This document shows positions 33,580-43,041 of a DNA stretch of 64,000 bases, in pieces. Location of the stretch: positions 4,361,001-4,425,000 of the forward strand of contig NZ_CP033433.1 of NCBI RefSeq assembly GCF_003713065.1, written 5' to 3'. Below the pieces are notes generated by a model. That model did not search any database. It had not been told where the DNA came from and saw only the letters and a list, made by a program, of their open reading frames with translations. The position numbers were made by a program, and so were the translations under genes. The first letter of the stretch is position 1, and every line of letters begins with the position of its first letter. The DNA comes from Cohnella candidum (GTDB lineage Bacteria; Bacillota; Bacilli; Paenibacillales; Paenibacillaceae).

Positions 33580-35277
33580 CTACATCCTCTCCGGCGCTTT
33601 CATGCCGAGCAGCCTCAGGCCATCCCCCAGCACGCGTGCCGCCGCGGCGGCGACGGAAAGCTTGGCGAAGGTCTCGTCTTCGCTCTCCACGATCATTTTG
33701 CCTTCATTATAGTAACGGTTGAAATCCTTCGTCAGCTCCAGCAAATAACGGGCGAGGACAGACGGCTCGTTCTCGCGCACGGCCTGCAGGATCGATTCCT
33801 CGAAGCCGGAAACGGTCTTGAGGCACGCCCATGAGGCAGGAGTTTCCAGGTACTGCCCATCCACAGCCGTTCCGCGTTGTTTCAACTCCTCGTACCCGCC
33901 CTTGCGCAGCAGGCTGAGCATCCTCGCATGCGTGTACTGCAAGTACGGCCCGGTTTCCCCGTCAAAGCTCAGGGCCTCTTCCATCTGGAAATCGACGGAC
34001 AGCTGGCGGCGGTTTTTCAGGTCCGCGAAAATGATGGCCCCGACTCCGATCGCCTCGGCGGTTTGCGTTTTGTCGGCAAGCTCGGGGTTTTTCTCTACGA
34101 TGATCTCGAGCGCTTTGGCGACGGCCTCGTCCAGCACCTCATCCAGGAAGATGACCTTCCCGCGACGCGTTGACATCTTTTTGCCTTCGAACTTCATCAA
34201 GCCAAAGGGGACGTGGCGGCAATCGGCGTTCCAGGCTTCGCCCATTTTGCCCAGGACGGCGAACACTTGCGCAAAATGCAGAGCCTGCTCGGAACCGACG
34301 ACGTAGAGCAGCAGATCCGCATCGAGCTGTTTCTTACGGTAAATTGCCGTGGCCAAATCCCGGGTCGGGTAGATCGTCGTGCCGTCCGACTTCAGGATCA
34401 GGCACGGGGGCATGCCGAGCTCATCCAGCCGGACGACTTGAGCGCCGTCGCTTTCCTCGAGCAAAGACAATTCCGTCAGGCGTTCCACGACGGCGCCCAT
34501 TTTGTCGTTGTAGAAGCTTTCTCCCTGGAAGAGGTCGAATGAGACGCCCAAACGCGCATACACGCGGTTGAACTCCTTCAAGCTCTCCTCCACGAAATAA
34601 CGCCAGAGCGCGAGCGTTTCCTCGTCCCCGGACTCCAGCTTGCGGAACCATCCCCTCGCTTCGTCCTCAAGCATCGGATCGTTCTCCGCTTCCTCATGAA
34701 ACTTCACGTAGAGCCTCAAGCTCTCGCGAATCGGCTCCGCCTCCAGCAGGCTGCGGTCCCCCCAGCGGCGGTACGCGGAAATGAGCTTGCCGAATTGCGT
34801 GCCCCAATCCCCGAGATGATTGACGCGCGTGACGCGCCAGCCCGCGGCCGTGTACAAGTTGGCCAACGCGTTTCCGATCATGGTCGAACGCAGGTGGCCG
34901 ATGCCGAAAGGCTTGGCGATGTTCGGCGAGGACATGTCGATCACAACGTGCCGGCCCTCTCCAACGCGCAGCTTACCGTACTCGTCCGCCGCCACCTGAC
35001 CCAAGAGACGGACTCCCCAATGGGCGGGGTCGAGGAACAAGTTCAAGTAACCGCCGGCGGTCTCGGCGCGGACTCCATCGCCTGAGCCGTTCACGGCTTG
35101 AGCCAGCCGCTCCGCGATCGCCTGCGGCGATTGCCGCAGCAGCTTGGCGAGTGAAAAGCAAGGCAAGGCGGCGTCTCCCATCTCCGGGCGAGGGGGAATT
35201 TCGATAAGACCCGCGGTTTCCTCCTCCGACAGTTGCAGATGGGGAGACAGAATGCGGGCGGCAATCCGGACGATCAT
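33580..35277 (-). CDS. argS: Arginine--tRNA ligase (T-box-regulated copy)
   Basis: 565 aa class I synthetase. N-terminal additive domain (residues 1-85), HIGH-like motif GIGHLRST near residue 125, KMSK-like motif KKMSTRRG near residue 360 and the anticodon-binding DALR domain at the C-terminus (residues 440-565). Charges tRNA-Arg. ATG 35277 has AAGGAGG 7 nt upstream. This is one of two argS genes in the window; it is clearly divergent from the copy at 46879 (different N-terminus and catalytic-loop sequence) and is alone controlled by a T-box leader, suggesting it is induced when charged tRNA-Arg falls. Confidence 0.93.
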   Translation of the reverse strand: MIVRIAARILSPHLQLSEEETAGLIEIPPRPEMGDAALPCFSLAKLLRQSPQAIAERLAQAVNGSGDGVRAETAGGYLNLFLDPAHWGVRLLGQVAADEYGKLRVGEGRHVVIDMSSPNIAKPFGIGHLRSTMIGNALANLYTAAGWRVTRVNHLGDWGTQFGKLISAYRRWGDRSLLEAEPIRESLRLYVKFHEEAENDPMLEDEARGWFRKLESGDEETLALWRYFVEESLKEFNRVYARLGVSFDLFQGESFYNDKMGAVVERLTELSLLEESDGAQVVRLDELGMPPCLILKSDGTTIYPTRDLATAIYRKKQLDADLLLYVVGSEQALHFAQVFAVLGKMGEAWNADCRHVPFGLMKFEGKKMSTRRGKVIFLDEVLDEAVAKALEIIVEKNPELADKTQTAEAIGVGAIIFADLKNRRQLSVDFQMEEALSFDGETGPYLQYTHARMLSLLRKGGYEELKQRGTAVDGQYLETPASWACLKTVSGFEESILQAVRENEPSVLARYLLELTKDFNRYYNEGKMIVESEDETFAKLSVAAAAARVLGDGLRLLGMKAPERM

Positions 35278-35298
35278 ACGGCTAACCTCCTTCGGATA

Positions 35299-35580
35299 AT
35301 AAAAAATCCCCCGTCTCAATAAAGAGACGGAGGATCAGTCCGCGGTACCACTCTTCTGGCGTTCCCATGCACGGGAATGCCGCTCGGCAGGATAACGGCC
35401 GGACGTGCCGACCGGATTTCCCTACGGAACAACAGGGGCATTTCATTCCTGCTGTTTTCGGGAAACCGACTCCCGGGTCCGCTTCCCCGATCGGCCGTGC
35501 CGGCTTCCACCCTCCCGGCTCTCTGCATAACGGCTTGGATCGGATACTCTCCCGTTCAACGTCGTTTTGGAAATGATTTG
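35299..35580 (-). promoter_or_regulatory. T-box riboswitch, arginine-specific (CGG specifier)
   Basis: On the minus strand the leader contains a Stem I region with GCAGAGAGCCGG and GGTGGAAGCCGG, the T-box core TGGTACCGCG (35341-35350), and a terminator hairpin (CCGTCTC/GAGACGG at 35309-35331, then TTTTTTATT). The likely specifier triplet is CGG (Arg) at 35481-35479, in the context GAAG-CGG-ACCCGGGAG. Uncharged tRNA-Arg would stabilise the antiterminator and allow argS transcription. Confidence 0.92.
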
Positions 35581-35586
35581 TTAGTC

Positions 35587-35615
35587 AGTATAACGCCGGA
35601 TCGCGCTCTCCGCAA
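35587..35615 (-). promoter_or_regulatory. Sigma-A promoter of the T-box argS
   Basis: On the minus strand TTGCGG (35615-35610), 17-bp spacer, TATACT (35592-35587). The transcript would start near 35580 and run through the T-box. Confidence 0.7.
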
Positions 35616-35725
35616 GCCCGCGCAAAAAATTACACCTCGGATGTCAAGCGCGAAGGATTATGGGCATTCGCCGCCGGTGATACAATGGGGTTCCAAATCC
35701 AGCTTGAACAAGAGGTGCAGCGAGC

Positions 35726-37495
35726 ATGGCGATCAGACCGGAGTATCCCCGGCCGCAATTTTTCAGGGATTCGTGGCTAAGCTTAAACGGCGAATGGGAT
35801 TTCAGAATGGATGACAGGAACGAAGGCTTGAGCAATAGATGGTACGAGAACGGCGGGGAGAGCGGAGCGTTCGACCGTAAAATCGTCGTCCCCTTCTGCT
35901 ATCAAAGTCCGCTGAGCGGCATTGGGGAAAACGAATTTCATGACGTGGTCTGGTACCGGAAAAAGTTCCGCGTGCCTGAGAAAGAGGCCGGCAAACGCAC
36001 GATCCTCCATTTCGGCGCCGTCGATTACGATGCGCAGGTGTGGTTGGACGGGCAGCATGTGTGCAGTCATGAAGGGGGTAACGCTTCCTTTTCCATTGAC
36101 ATCACCGATGCGCTCGTCGGCGATGAGCATACGGTCGTCGTCCGGGCCCAGGACTATTTCGAAGACATGGCGCTTCCCCGCGGCAAGCAGTATTGGAAGG
36201 AAAAAGGCGAGGTCATGTGGTTTACGAACATGACCGGCATTTGGCAGACCGTATGGCTGGAATTCGTCAATCCCGTATGGCTGGATCGCGTCAAATTCAC
36301 GCCGCACCTGGACACCAACGAGATCGAGATGGAGACGTTCATCCAAGGGCTGCCTCCGAAAGGACGCGCCGAATTGACCGTCGAAATCACGTTCGCGGGG
36401 TCGCTCGTCGCGAAGGAGACAGTCTGGGCGGGCGAACGGGAGTCCCGGCGCATCAACCTGCAGGACTTCAACGATCACGGCTTCGGCCGATGGTGGTCTC
36501 CCGAGAAGCCGAACCTTTACCACGCGGCGTTTACGCTGAACGTGGACGGAATTCAAAGCGACCGCGTGACAAGTTATTTCGGAATGCGTAAAATCTCCAT
36601 TGAAGCGGGAAAGGTTTGTCTCAACAACAAGCCGTATCCGATGAAGCTCGTGCTGGACCAAGGATATTTTCCGGACGGCATTCTGACGGCTCCTTCGGAC
36701 GAAGCCATTCGCCTGGACGTGGAACTGTGCAAGAAGATGGGCTTTAACGGCATGCGAAAACACCAAATGGTCGCGGATCCGCGGTACTTATATTGGTGCG
36801 ACAGGCTGGGCGTCCTCGTCTGGGGAGAAATGGCCAATGCTTATGCGTATTCGGAAGAGTACGCCTACCGGATGACCCAGGAATGGGGAGAGGTCATTCG
36901 CCGCGATTACAACCATCCCTGCATCGTCGCTTGGGTGCCCCTGAACGAAAGCTGGGGCGTGCCCGATATATTGATCGACCCTAAGCAAAGGCATCATGCG
37001 ATGGCGTTGTACCATTTTACCAAATCGGTCGATTCCACCCGGCTCGTCTTGTCCAACGACGGTTGGGAGCACTGCCTCTCCGACCTGTGCACCGTTCACG
37101 ATTATTCGCAAGACCGCGGCGTGTTGCTCGAGAGATACGGCAATCTCGATCGTATATTGAACGACATGACCGGCCGCAAGTTCATTTACGCGCCGGGTTA
37201 CCGATACGAAGGCGAACCGATCATGGTGACGGAGTTCGGCGGCGTCAATTTGCGCGTCACGGAGAAGTCGCCGCACGTGACGCCTTGCGCGGTCAACGAG
37301 AAGGATTTTCTCGATCGGCTGGTCGACGTCATCCATCCGATGGTCGTGTCGGGACTGGTGCAAGGATATTGCTATACCCAGCTGACGGATACCGAGACGG
37401 AAATCTGCGGCCTGCTCACCTGGGATCGGGAGCCTAAAATCCCGCTCGAACTGATCCGGCTCATCAACGAAGGCGAAATCGTAGACAGCTTGTAA
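35726..37495 (+). CDS. Glycoside hydrolase family 2 protein (first paralogue)
   Basis: 589 aa. Sugar-binding jelly-roll domain (residues 10-175, PQFFRDSWLSLNGEWDF), an immunoglobulin-like domain (180-285) and a TIM barrel. Catalytic acid/base Glu408 in VPLNESWG; nucleophile Glu503 in MVTEFGG. No signal peptide, so it acts on sugars already imported. GH2 covers beta-galactosidases, beta-glucuronidases and beta-mannosidases; the exact specificity is not readable. AAGAGGTG lies upstream of ATG 35726. It leads the locus with a two-component system 17 bp downstream, and is a paralogue of the enzyme at 44580. Confidence 0.9.
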   Translation: MAIRPEYPRPQFFRDSWLSLNGEWDFRMDDRNEGLSNRWYENGGESGAFDRKIVVPFCYQSPLSGIGENEFHDVVWYRKKFRVPEKEAGKRTILHFGAVDYDAQVWLDGQHVCSHEGGNASFSIDITDALVGDEHTVVVRAQDYFEDMALPRGKQYWKEKGEVMWFTNMTGIWQTVWLEFVNPVWLDRVKFTPHLDTNEIEMETFIQGLPPKGRAELTVEITFAGSLVAKETVWAGERESRRINLQDFNDHGFGRWWSPEKPNLYHAAFTLNVDGIQSDRVTSYFGMRKISIEAGKVCLNNKPYPMKLVLDQGYFPDGILTAPSDEAIRLDVELCKKMGFNGMRKHQMVADPRYLYWCDRLGVLVWGEMANAYAYSEEYAYRMTQEWGEVIRRDYNHPCIVAWVPLNESWGVPDILIDPKQRHHAMALYHFTKSVDSTRLVLSNDGWEHCLSDLCTVHDYSQDRGVLLERYGNLDRILNDMTGRKFIYAPGYRYEGEPIMVTEFGGVNLRVTEKSPHVTPCAVNEKDFLDRLVDVIHPMVVSGLVQGYCYTQLTDTETEICGLLTWDREPKIPLELIRLINEGEIVDSL

Positions 37496-37512
37496 TCCGG
37501 GAGGTCCGCCGC

Positions 37513-39360
37513 ATGGCCAACAGACGTCTCCAATCCTTCTTTCAGTCGCAAATCCGTTTTTTGAGACGATTCACGGTCAAGCGGCGGCTGCTTCTGACCT
37601 TCCTGCTCATTTCCGTAGCACCGCTCGCCATCGTGGCGACGGTGTCTTTTTACTATTCCTACAAAGACGCGACGCAGAAAATCGAATCGTATTCGATGCA
37701 GATCATTAACCAAGTGAAGATCAACGCGGATTCGATTGCGTCCGACTACGAAACGCTGCTTCAGACGATCGTCAACGAAGATCTTATCCAGACGGATATG
37801 AAAGGTGCATCCGAGCTGGATATTCTGGGCCAATATCGGTTGGATGACGAGCTGAAGCGGATGCTGAACGTGAAAATGATGAGCAACCTCACGGTGGAAG
37901 GCATTACGGTAACGTTGCTGGACGACCGGTACAGCATGTACGTCGGCAATCGCATGATGCCTCCCAAATACGCCGGCACGAAGCTCTACTTGGAAACCTT
38001 GTCCCGGCCTGACCAGGCCTACACCTGGCTGCCTCCTCACCTGAATGAGGTGAAGGGATTTTACCAGACCGGGGATAAAGTGCTGACCTTGTCCGTTCCG
38101 ATCAAGGACCGCTGGCGGGGGACGAATTTCGGCATGGCGGCGCTTGCCATCAAGCCGGGCGCATTCCGCGAAATCCTGTCGGACGACACGGCATCCGCCG
38201 AAGGGAAAGTGTTCATCATCGATGAAGCGGGCACGGTCATCTATAGCGAGCAGGAAGCGCAATGGGGGGAGCCGCTCGGCGATCTCAAACTGGTAGAGGC
38301 GCTTCGCGGCCAGAGTCCGGCCAGTCATCATATGGACTATGTAGCCGGCGACGGGCGCAAATACCTGACTTCCTTCACGCGGATGGACGATACCGGATGG
38401 ATCATCGTCAAGCAAGTGCCTTACGACTATCTCATGCGCAGCACGAAGAAAGTTTTGACGTTCACGATCGCAATCGCCGTTTTCATCGTCCTGCTCTCCG
38501 CTTATGTCGCCACTCTCGTGTTCAACAGCATTTTCAGCGGGGTTTACAAGCTGATGCGCTCGATGCGGAGCCTGGAGAAAGGCGATTTCCAACCGTCCAC
38601 CGAGCAGCCCTCGGGCAAAGACGAAATCCAGCAGCTGACGACGGCTTATGACCGGATGGTCAACCGCTTGAATGACGTCATCAACGAGTTGTACCGGGCC
38701 AAAGTCGTCAAGCAGGCGATGCAGATCAAGGCGCTGAAAGCTCAGATCAATCCTCATTTTTTGTACAATACGCTCGAGACGATCTCGAGTTTGGCCAAAA
38801 TACATGGGATCCGGGACATCAGCAAAATGACCACTTCGCTCTCACACATTTTCCGATACAGCATTACGGGGGACGAGGATATCGTGCCGCTGGGGGCAGA
38901 GATTCGCAGCGCGGAGCAATACCTGCAGATCATTAAGATCCGATACGGCGAAAGGATGTCGTTCCACGTGGACGTGCCCGAATCGCTCCGTTCTTGCAGG
39001 GTGTTGAAGCTGATTTTGCAGCCGCTCTTGGAAAACGCGGTCCAGCACGGCATCGAACGGAAGATTGCGCCCGGTACGGTGCGGATTTTCGCGGTGAAAG
39101 AAGATGACAAGCTTCGTCTCTCGGTACAAGATGACGGGGAAGGCATGGACGAGCACGCGCTTGCCGAGCTGACGAAGCGGCTCTCGGACTCGGCCGAGCT
39201 GCAGGAACCGAAAACGCACGGGATCGGGCTGTTGAACGTGAAGGAACGGCTTGAGCTGGTGTATCAAAATCAGGCGAGCTTGCACATTTCCAGCAAGCTG
39301 GGGCAAGGAACGACCGTTACGATGACTTTTCCGGTTGAACGGAACGCGGAAGGCGGGTGA
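37513..39360 (+). CDS. YesM-type sensor histidine kinase
   Basis: 615 aa. Two membrane helices (about residues 25-48 and 310-335) flank an extracellular Cache-like sensor (50-305), followed by HAMP (about 340-395) and a His_kinase domain with phosphorylated His415 in INPHFLYNT and an ATPase domain (PLLENAVQHG; GIGLLNVKERL). Senses an outside sugar or a loaded binding protein and phosphorylates the AraC-type regulator encoded next. GGGAGG precedes ATG 37513. Typical of carbohydrate loci in Paenibacillus. Confidence 0.92.
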   Translation: MANRRLQSFFQSQIRFLRRFTVKRRLLLTFLLISVAPLAIVATVSFYYSYKDATQKIESYSMQIINQVKINADSIASDYETLLQTIVNEDLIQTDMKGASELDILGQYRLDDELKRMLNVKMMSNLTVEGITVTLLDDRYSMYVGNRMMPPKYAGTKLYLETLSRPDQAYTWLPPHLNEVKGFYQTGDKVLTLSVPIKDRWRGTNFGMAALAIKPGAFREILSDDTASAEGKVFIIDEAGTVIYSEQEAQWGEPLGDLKLVEALRGQSPASHHMDYVAGDGRKYLTSFTRMDDTGWIIVKQVPYDYLMRSTKKVLTFTIAIAVFIVLLSAYVATLVFNSIFSGVYKLMRSMRSLEKGDFQPSTEQPSGKDEIQQLTTAYDRMVNRLNDVINELYRAKVVKQAMQIKALKAQINPHFLYNTLETISSLAKIHGIRDISKMTTSLSHIFRYSITGDEDIVPLGAEIRSAEQYLQIIKIRYGERMSFHVDVPESLRSCRVLKLILQPLLENAVQHGIERKIAPGTVRIFAVKEDDKLRLSVQDDGEGMDEHALAELTKRLSDSAELQEPKTHGIGLLNVKERLELVYQNQASLHISSKLGQGTTVTMTFPVERNAEGG

Positions 39361-39366
39361 AGAGTG

Positions 39367-40974
39367 ATGTACCGGGTACTGATCGTCGAAGACGAACCGT
39401 TGATAAGGGAAGGATTCAAGCGAACGATCGATTGGCCGTCCTACGGGCTGGAGATCGTCGCCGAAGCCATGGACGGGGCCGAGGGCCTTGTGCTCGCGGA
39501 ACGGCACCGTCCCCATCTCATCTTCGCGGACATCCGGATGCCGGGCATGGACGGGTTGGCTTTCGCGGCGAAGGCGGCCGAACGGCTGCCCGAAGCGAAA
39601 ATCGTCATCGTCAGCGGCTACAAGGACTATGAATATTTCCGCCAATCGCTGCAGCTCGGACTGTTCGATTATTTGCTCAAACCCGTGGAAGAGGAAGAAT
39701 TGCACCGCGTCGTGGTGAACGCCGTGCAAAAACTCGAAGAGGAGCAATCGGAGAGGCGGAAAGCGATCGAGTCGGACTCCCGCATCCAGAAAAGCGAGGG
39801 CGTGCTTCATGCGGCACTGCTGACACGGTTAACGGAGGGGGACTTGTCCCCGCTGCGCGAGTCGGCGCCGGATCCTTATCTGAAGACAATCGCTCGTGAG
39901 GAATACGCTGTTGCCGTGCTGCGCATCGATAATTTTCGCAGGCTTGCGGCCGGCGTCTATGCCGGGGACGAGGAAGCGCTGCTCTTCACTGCGGCCAACA
40001 TTTGCGAAGAGTCCATGGGCGAAGGGGCGGTCGTGTTCCGCCAGTTGAACCTGAGGAAGCAGATCACGATCATCCGAGGTTTTTCCGGGGAGCGCAAGGA
40101 GGCTGAATGGACCGAATTCCAAAGGCGGTGCGGGGAGCTGGTCTCCAACTTCGAGCGATTCGGGCGATTCGCGGTCAGTCTGGGGACGGGAACGGTCCAT
40201 GAAGGCTGGGAGGGGATCCACCTTTCCTACGCCGAGGCATGCGTGGCGGCGGAACGAACGAAATTCACCGACCGAAGCCGGGTCTTCCGGTACGAAGACG
40301 TGTCGAAGCGGGACGCTGCCGTGCCGCTGCTTTCCTCGGAATTCGAAGAAATGCTCAAGTCCGTTTGCAAGCAGCGCGATACGGACAAGCTCTCTTTGAT
40401 CCTGGACACCTTGTTCCGGTCGCCTGAAGCGGCTTCGGCGACGCGGGAGCAGATCTACAATGCTTCCGCGCGCATCTGGGCATTGGCCGACCAAGTCGGC
40501 CGGTCGACGGGTTCAGCGGATTTGGCCGATACCGTCGCGTACGACCGTTTCGCGGCGAGGTTGTGCGACGATCCCGAGGAATTGAAGGAGTGGCTCGTCC
40601 GGGAGCTGCGAGCGCGGTTCATGAAAGGTCCGCGGGTCTATACGGATTCGCGGGCGTTGATGCATGACCTGAAAGACTACGTCTCGAGGCAATTCACCTC
40701 GGACGAAGTGTCTCTCGCCCAACTGTCGGCCAAGTTCGGCATGAACATCTACCAGATCTGCCGGTTGTTCAAGCAAGAGTTCGGCGTGAACTTCCACGTT
40801 TACTTAACCGAGCTCAAGATGGAGAAGGCGAAGGAGTATTTGCGCCATTCCTCCATGCCGGTCCATGATATTGCCTTCCTGGTCGGGTTCAAGGAAACGA
40901 AGTATTTTTTCAAAGTGTTCAAGAAGCACGTCGGCCTCACGCCCACGGAGTACCGGAATCACCATAAATCGTGA
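39367..40974 (+). CDS. YesN-type response regulator with AraC DNA-binding domain
   Basis: 535 aa. Receiver domain (residues 1-120) with acidic pocket VEDE and phospho-acceptor Asp55 (FADIRMPGMDG), a long linker (130-415), and C-terminal AraC/XylS double HTH (from about 430; GMNIYQICRLFKQEFGVNFH, HDIAFLVGFKETKYFFKVFKKHVGLTPTEYR). Activates nearby sugar genes when phosphorylated by the kinase. ATG 39367 (or GTG 39364) directly follows the kinase stop at 39360. A terminator follows, so the transporter genes are a separate unit. Confidence 0.92.
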   Translation: MYRVLIVEDEPLIREGFKRTIDWPSYGLEIVAEAMDGAEGLVLAERHRPHLIFADIRMPGMDGLAFAAKAAERLPEAKIVIVSGYKDYEYFRQSLQLGLFDYLLKPVEEEELHRVVVNAVQKLEEEQSERRKAIESDSRIQKSEGVLHAALLTRLTEGDLSPLRESAPDPYLKTIAREEYAVAVLRIDNFRRLAAGVYAGDEEALLFTAANICEESMGEGAVVFRQLNLRKQITIIRGFSGERKEAEWTEFQRRCGELVSNFERFGRFAVSLGTGTVHEGWEGIHLSYAEACVAAERTKFTDRSRVFRYEDVSKRDAAVPLLSSEFEEMLKSVCKQRDTDKLSLILDTLFRSPEAASATREQIYNASARIWALADQVGRSTGSADLADTVAYDRFAARLCDDPEELKEWLVRELRARFMKGPRVYTDSRALMHDLKDYVSRQFTSDEVSLAQLSAKFGMNIYQICRLFKQEFGVNFHVYLTELKMEKAKEYLRHSSMPVHDIAFLVGFKETKYFFKVFKKHVGLTPTEYRNHHKS

Positions 40975-40984
40975 ACAACTTTCT

Positions 40985-41030
40985 CCCCCTATGCCAACTG
41001 GGACCGCGTCCCTGGCATAGGGGGATTTCT
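40985..41030 (+). terminator. Terminator of the GH2/two-component unit
   Basis: CCCCCTATGCCA pairs with TGGCATAGGGGG, with inner GGGAC/GTCCC pairs; ATTTCTTT follows. Confidence 0.85.
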
Positions 41031-41126
41031 TTGCTCGCGGATCGCAAAAAGTTACACCCGATTCGGCAATCGCGTCGGATTTAGGCGCCGTTCGTCCGTT
41101 GCTATGCTGTAAATACAAAGGACCGC

Positions 41127-42062
41127 ATGGCGAAAGAAGGGATGAACCCCATGATCCGGACAGACAACAAGACCGGCCGTACGAGATTGGAGAGATGGGC
41201 TCCTTACGTATTCACCGCTCCCACCCTGGTTTTCATTTTGGGCTTGATGGTGTTCCCGTTCGGCTATTCCCTGTATCTCAGCACGCTTCATTACAAATTG
41301 ACCCTTCCGCCCGCCAGCATCCGGTTCGTCGGACTGGACAATTTCCGGACGATGCTGGACAACCAAGCTTTCCTCAATGCGATGAAATGGACGTTCGTCT
41401 TCGCGATCGCGGCGGTAGCCTTGCAGGTCGTGCTCGGCATGATCATGGCGCTCGTATTGAACAGCCGGGCGTTCGGCAACAAGACGGCCCTGTTCAAGAG
41501 CCTGTTCATCATGCCGCTCATGCTCGCTCCGGTCGTATCCGCGAAGATCTGGTCGCTGCTGTTTCAAGTCCTCTACGGGCCGATCAACTACGTTCTGTCT
41601 TCGATGGGGCTCGAAAAGGTGAGCTGGAGCGGGGAGACGCTTCCGGCCAAGATTTCGATCATTCTGGTGGACGTATGGACGGCGACGCCGTTCTGCATGT
41701 TAATCCTGCTGGCGGCGCTCAAGACGGTGCCCAAAGAAATTTCCGAGGCTGCCGCCATTGACGGGGCGGGGCCGGCGGGCAGCTTCTTCAGGATCACGCT
41801 TCCGACGATCCGCAACTTCATCGCATTGGTGGTTTCCATCCGCATCATGGACGCCCTCCGCGTGTTCGACAGCGTGGTCGCATTGACGAACGGAGCGCCG
41901 GGCGAAACGACGGAGACGCTGGCGACGATCACCTACAAGACCGCCTTCCGTTACGCGGATATCGGAGCGGGATCCGCCGGATCGATTCTGTATTTCCTGT
42001 GCATCATCATCTTTTCCCTGCTTGCCTTCGCGTTCCTGAAGCGCAAGCCGGAAGCGGCGTGA
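41127..42062 (+). CDS. Sugar ABC transporter permease (MalF-like)
   Basis: 311 aa, six hydrophobic helices, EAA loop around residues 200-230 (TVPKEISEAAAIDGAGPAGSFFRITLP). Carbohydrate uptake family 1. Start uncertain: ATG 41127 has AAAGGA 5 nt upstream, and ATG 41151 has GAAGGGATG upstream. Forms the channel with the next gene; no ATPase is in the locus, so a shared MsmX-type ATPase elsewhere is likely. Lies just after the two-component system. Confidence 0.92.
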   Translation: MAKEGMNPMIRTDNKTGRTRLERWAPYVFTAPTLVFILGLMVFPFGYSLYLSTLHYKLTLPPASIRFVGLDNFRTMLDNQAFLNAMKWTFVFAIAAVALQVVLGMIMALVLNSRAFGNKTALFKSLFIMPLMLAPVVSAKIWSLLFQVLYGPINYVLSSMGLEKVSWSGETLPAKISIILVDVWTATPFCMLILLAALKTVPKEISEAAAIDGAGPAGSFFRITLPTIRNFIALVVSIRIMDALRVFDSVVALTNGAPGETTETLATITYKTAFRYADIGAGSAGSILYFLCIIIFSLLAFAFLKRKPEAA

Positions 42063-42078
42063 AGGGAGGCGAAACCAC

Positions 42079-42909
42079 ATGAAGAGACGAACGGAACGGA
42101 CGGTCGTGTCGGTCCTGCTGGCCTTGTTCGCGCTTTACTTCCTGTTTCCGATTTATTGGACGCTGGCGACGTCGGTGAAGACCAAGGATTCCATCATCAA
42201 GCTTCCGCCGGATTGGTTCCCGATGCAGCTGACCGGTTCCCATTACGCCGACGTGTTCGCGCAGAACCACATCGGCAGAGTGTTTCTGAACAGCCTGTTG
42301 GTCGCTTCCGCGACGACGGTCATCACCGTCCTGGTCACGACGCTGGGAGCCTACGGATTCTCCCGTTTCAAATTCCCCGGCCGTAACCTATGGATCTACA
42401 CGACGATCATCGTGCGAATGATTCCGGGATTGCTGCTCATCATTCCTTATTACCTGATGTTCCAAAAAGCCGGTTTGCTGAACACGTTGTCGGGGCTCGT
42501 CATCGTGTACGTCACGGCGGCGATTCCGCTGGCGATCTACCTGTTCATGGGATTCTACGACGAGATGCCCGGCGAAATCTTCGAATCGGCTCGTATCGAC
42601 GGCTGCTCGGAGTACGGCACTTTCCTGCGGGTTGCCTTGCCGCTCGTCGTGCCCGGAATCGCCGTGACCTCCATCCTCGTGTTCATGGGGGCGTGGAACG
42701 AATTTTCCTTGTCGCTTATCCTCACGTTCTCCGATGACAAGAAGCTCTTGCCGCTGGCGATCAGCAGCCTTATTCAAGTCAATACGGATACGCCGCTCGG
42801 GGAGATTGCCGCGGCCGGAACGGTCGCGATGATTCCGGCGATCGTGCTGTCCTTAACGACGCAGAAGTATATCGTGGACGGCTTTACCGCGGGAGCCGTG
42901 AAAGGATAA
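42079..42909 (+). CDS. Sugar ABC transporter permease (MalG-like)
   Basis: 276 aa, six hydrophobic helices, with docking loop near residues 160-195 (MPGEIFESARIDGCSEYGTFLRVALPL). It begins 16 bp after the first permease stop, with GGGAGGCG upstream. Partner subunit of the sugar importer. Confidence 0.92.
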   Translation: MKRRTERTVVSVLLALFALYFLFPIYWTLATSVKTKDSIIKLPPDWFPMQLTGSHYADVFAQNHIGRVFLNSLLVASATTVITVLVTTLGAYGFSRFKFPGRNLWIYTTIIVRMIPGLLLIIPYYLMFQKAGLLNTLSGLVIVYVTAAIPLAIYLFMGFYDEMPGEIFESARIDGCSEYGTFLRVALPLVVPGIAVTSILVFMGAWNEFSLSLILTFSDDKKLLPLAISSLIQVNTDTPLGEIAAAGTVAMIPAIVLSLTTQKYIVDGFTAGAVKG

Positions 42910-43041
42910 ATCGCCGGGATTCGAGCCCAACCTTGAAAGGAGGTGACCGGCAGCCCGCTCCGGGCATGCGCACGGCCACACGCGTTAGCAAAGAAACGGA
43001 TTTTCATGATAGTATTCAACCAATTAGGGGGTTACCTGAAC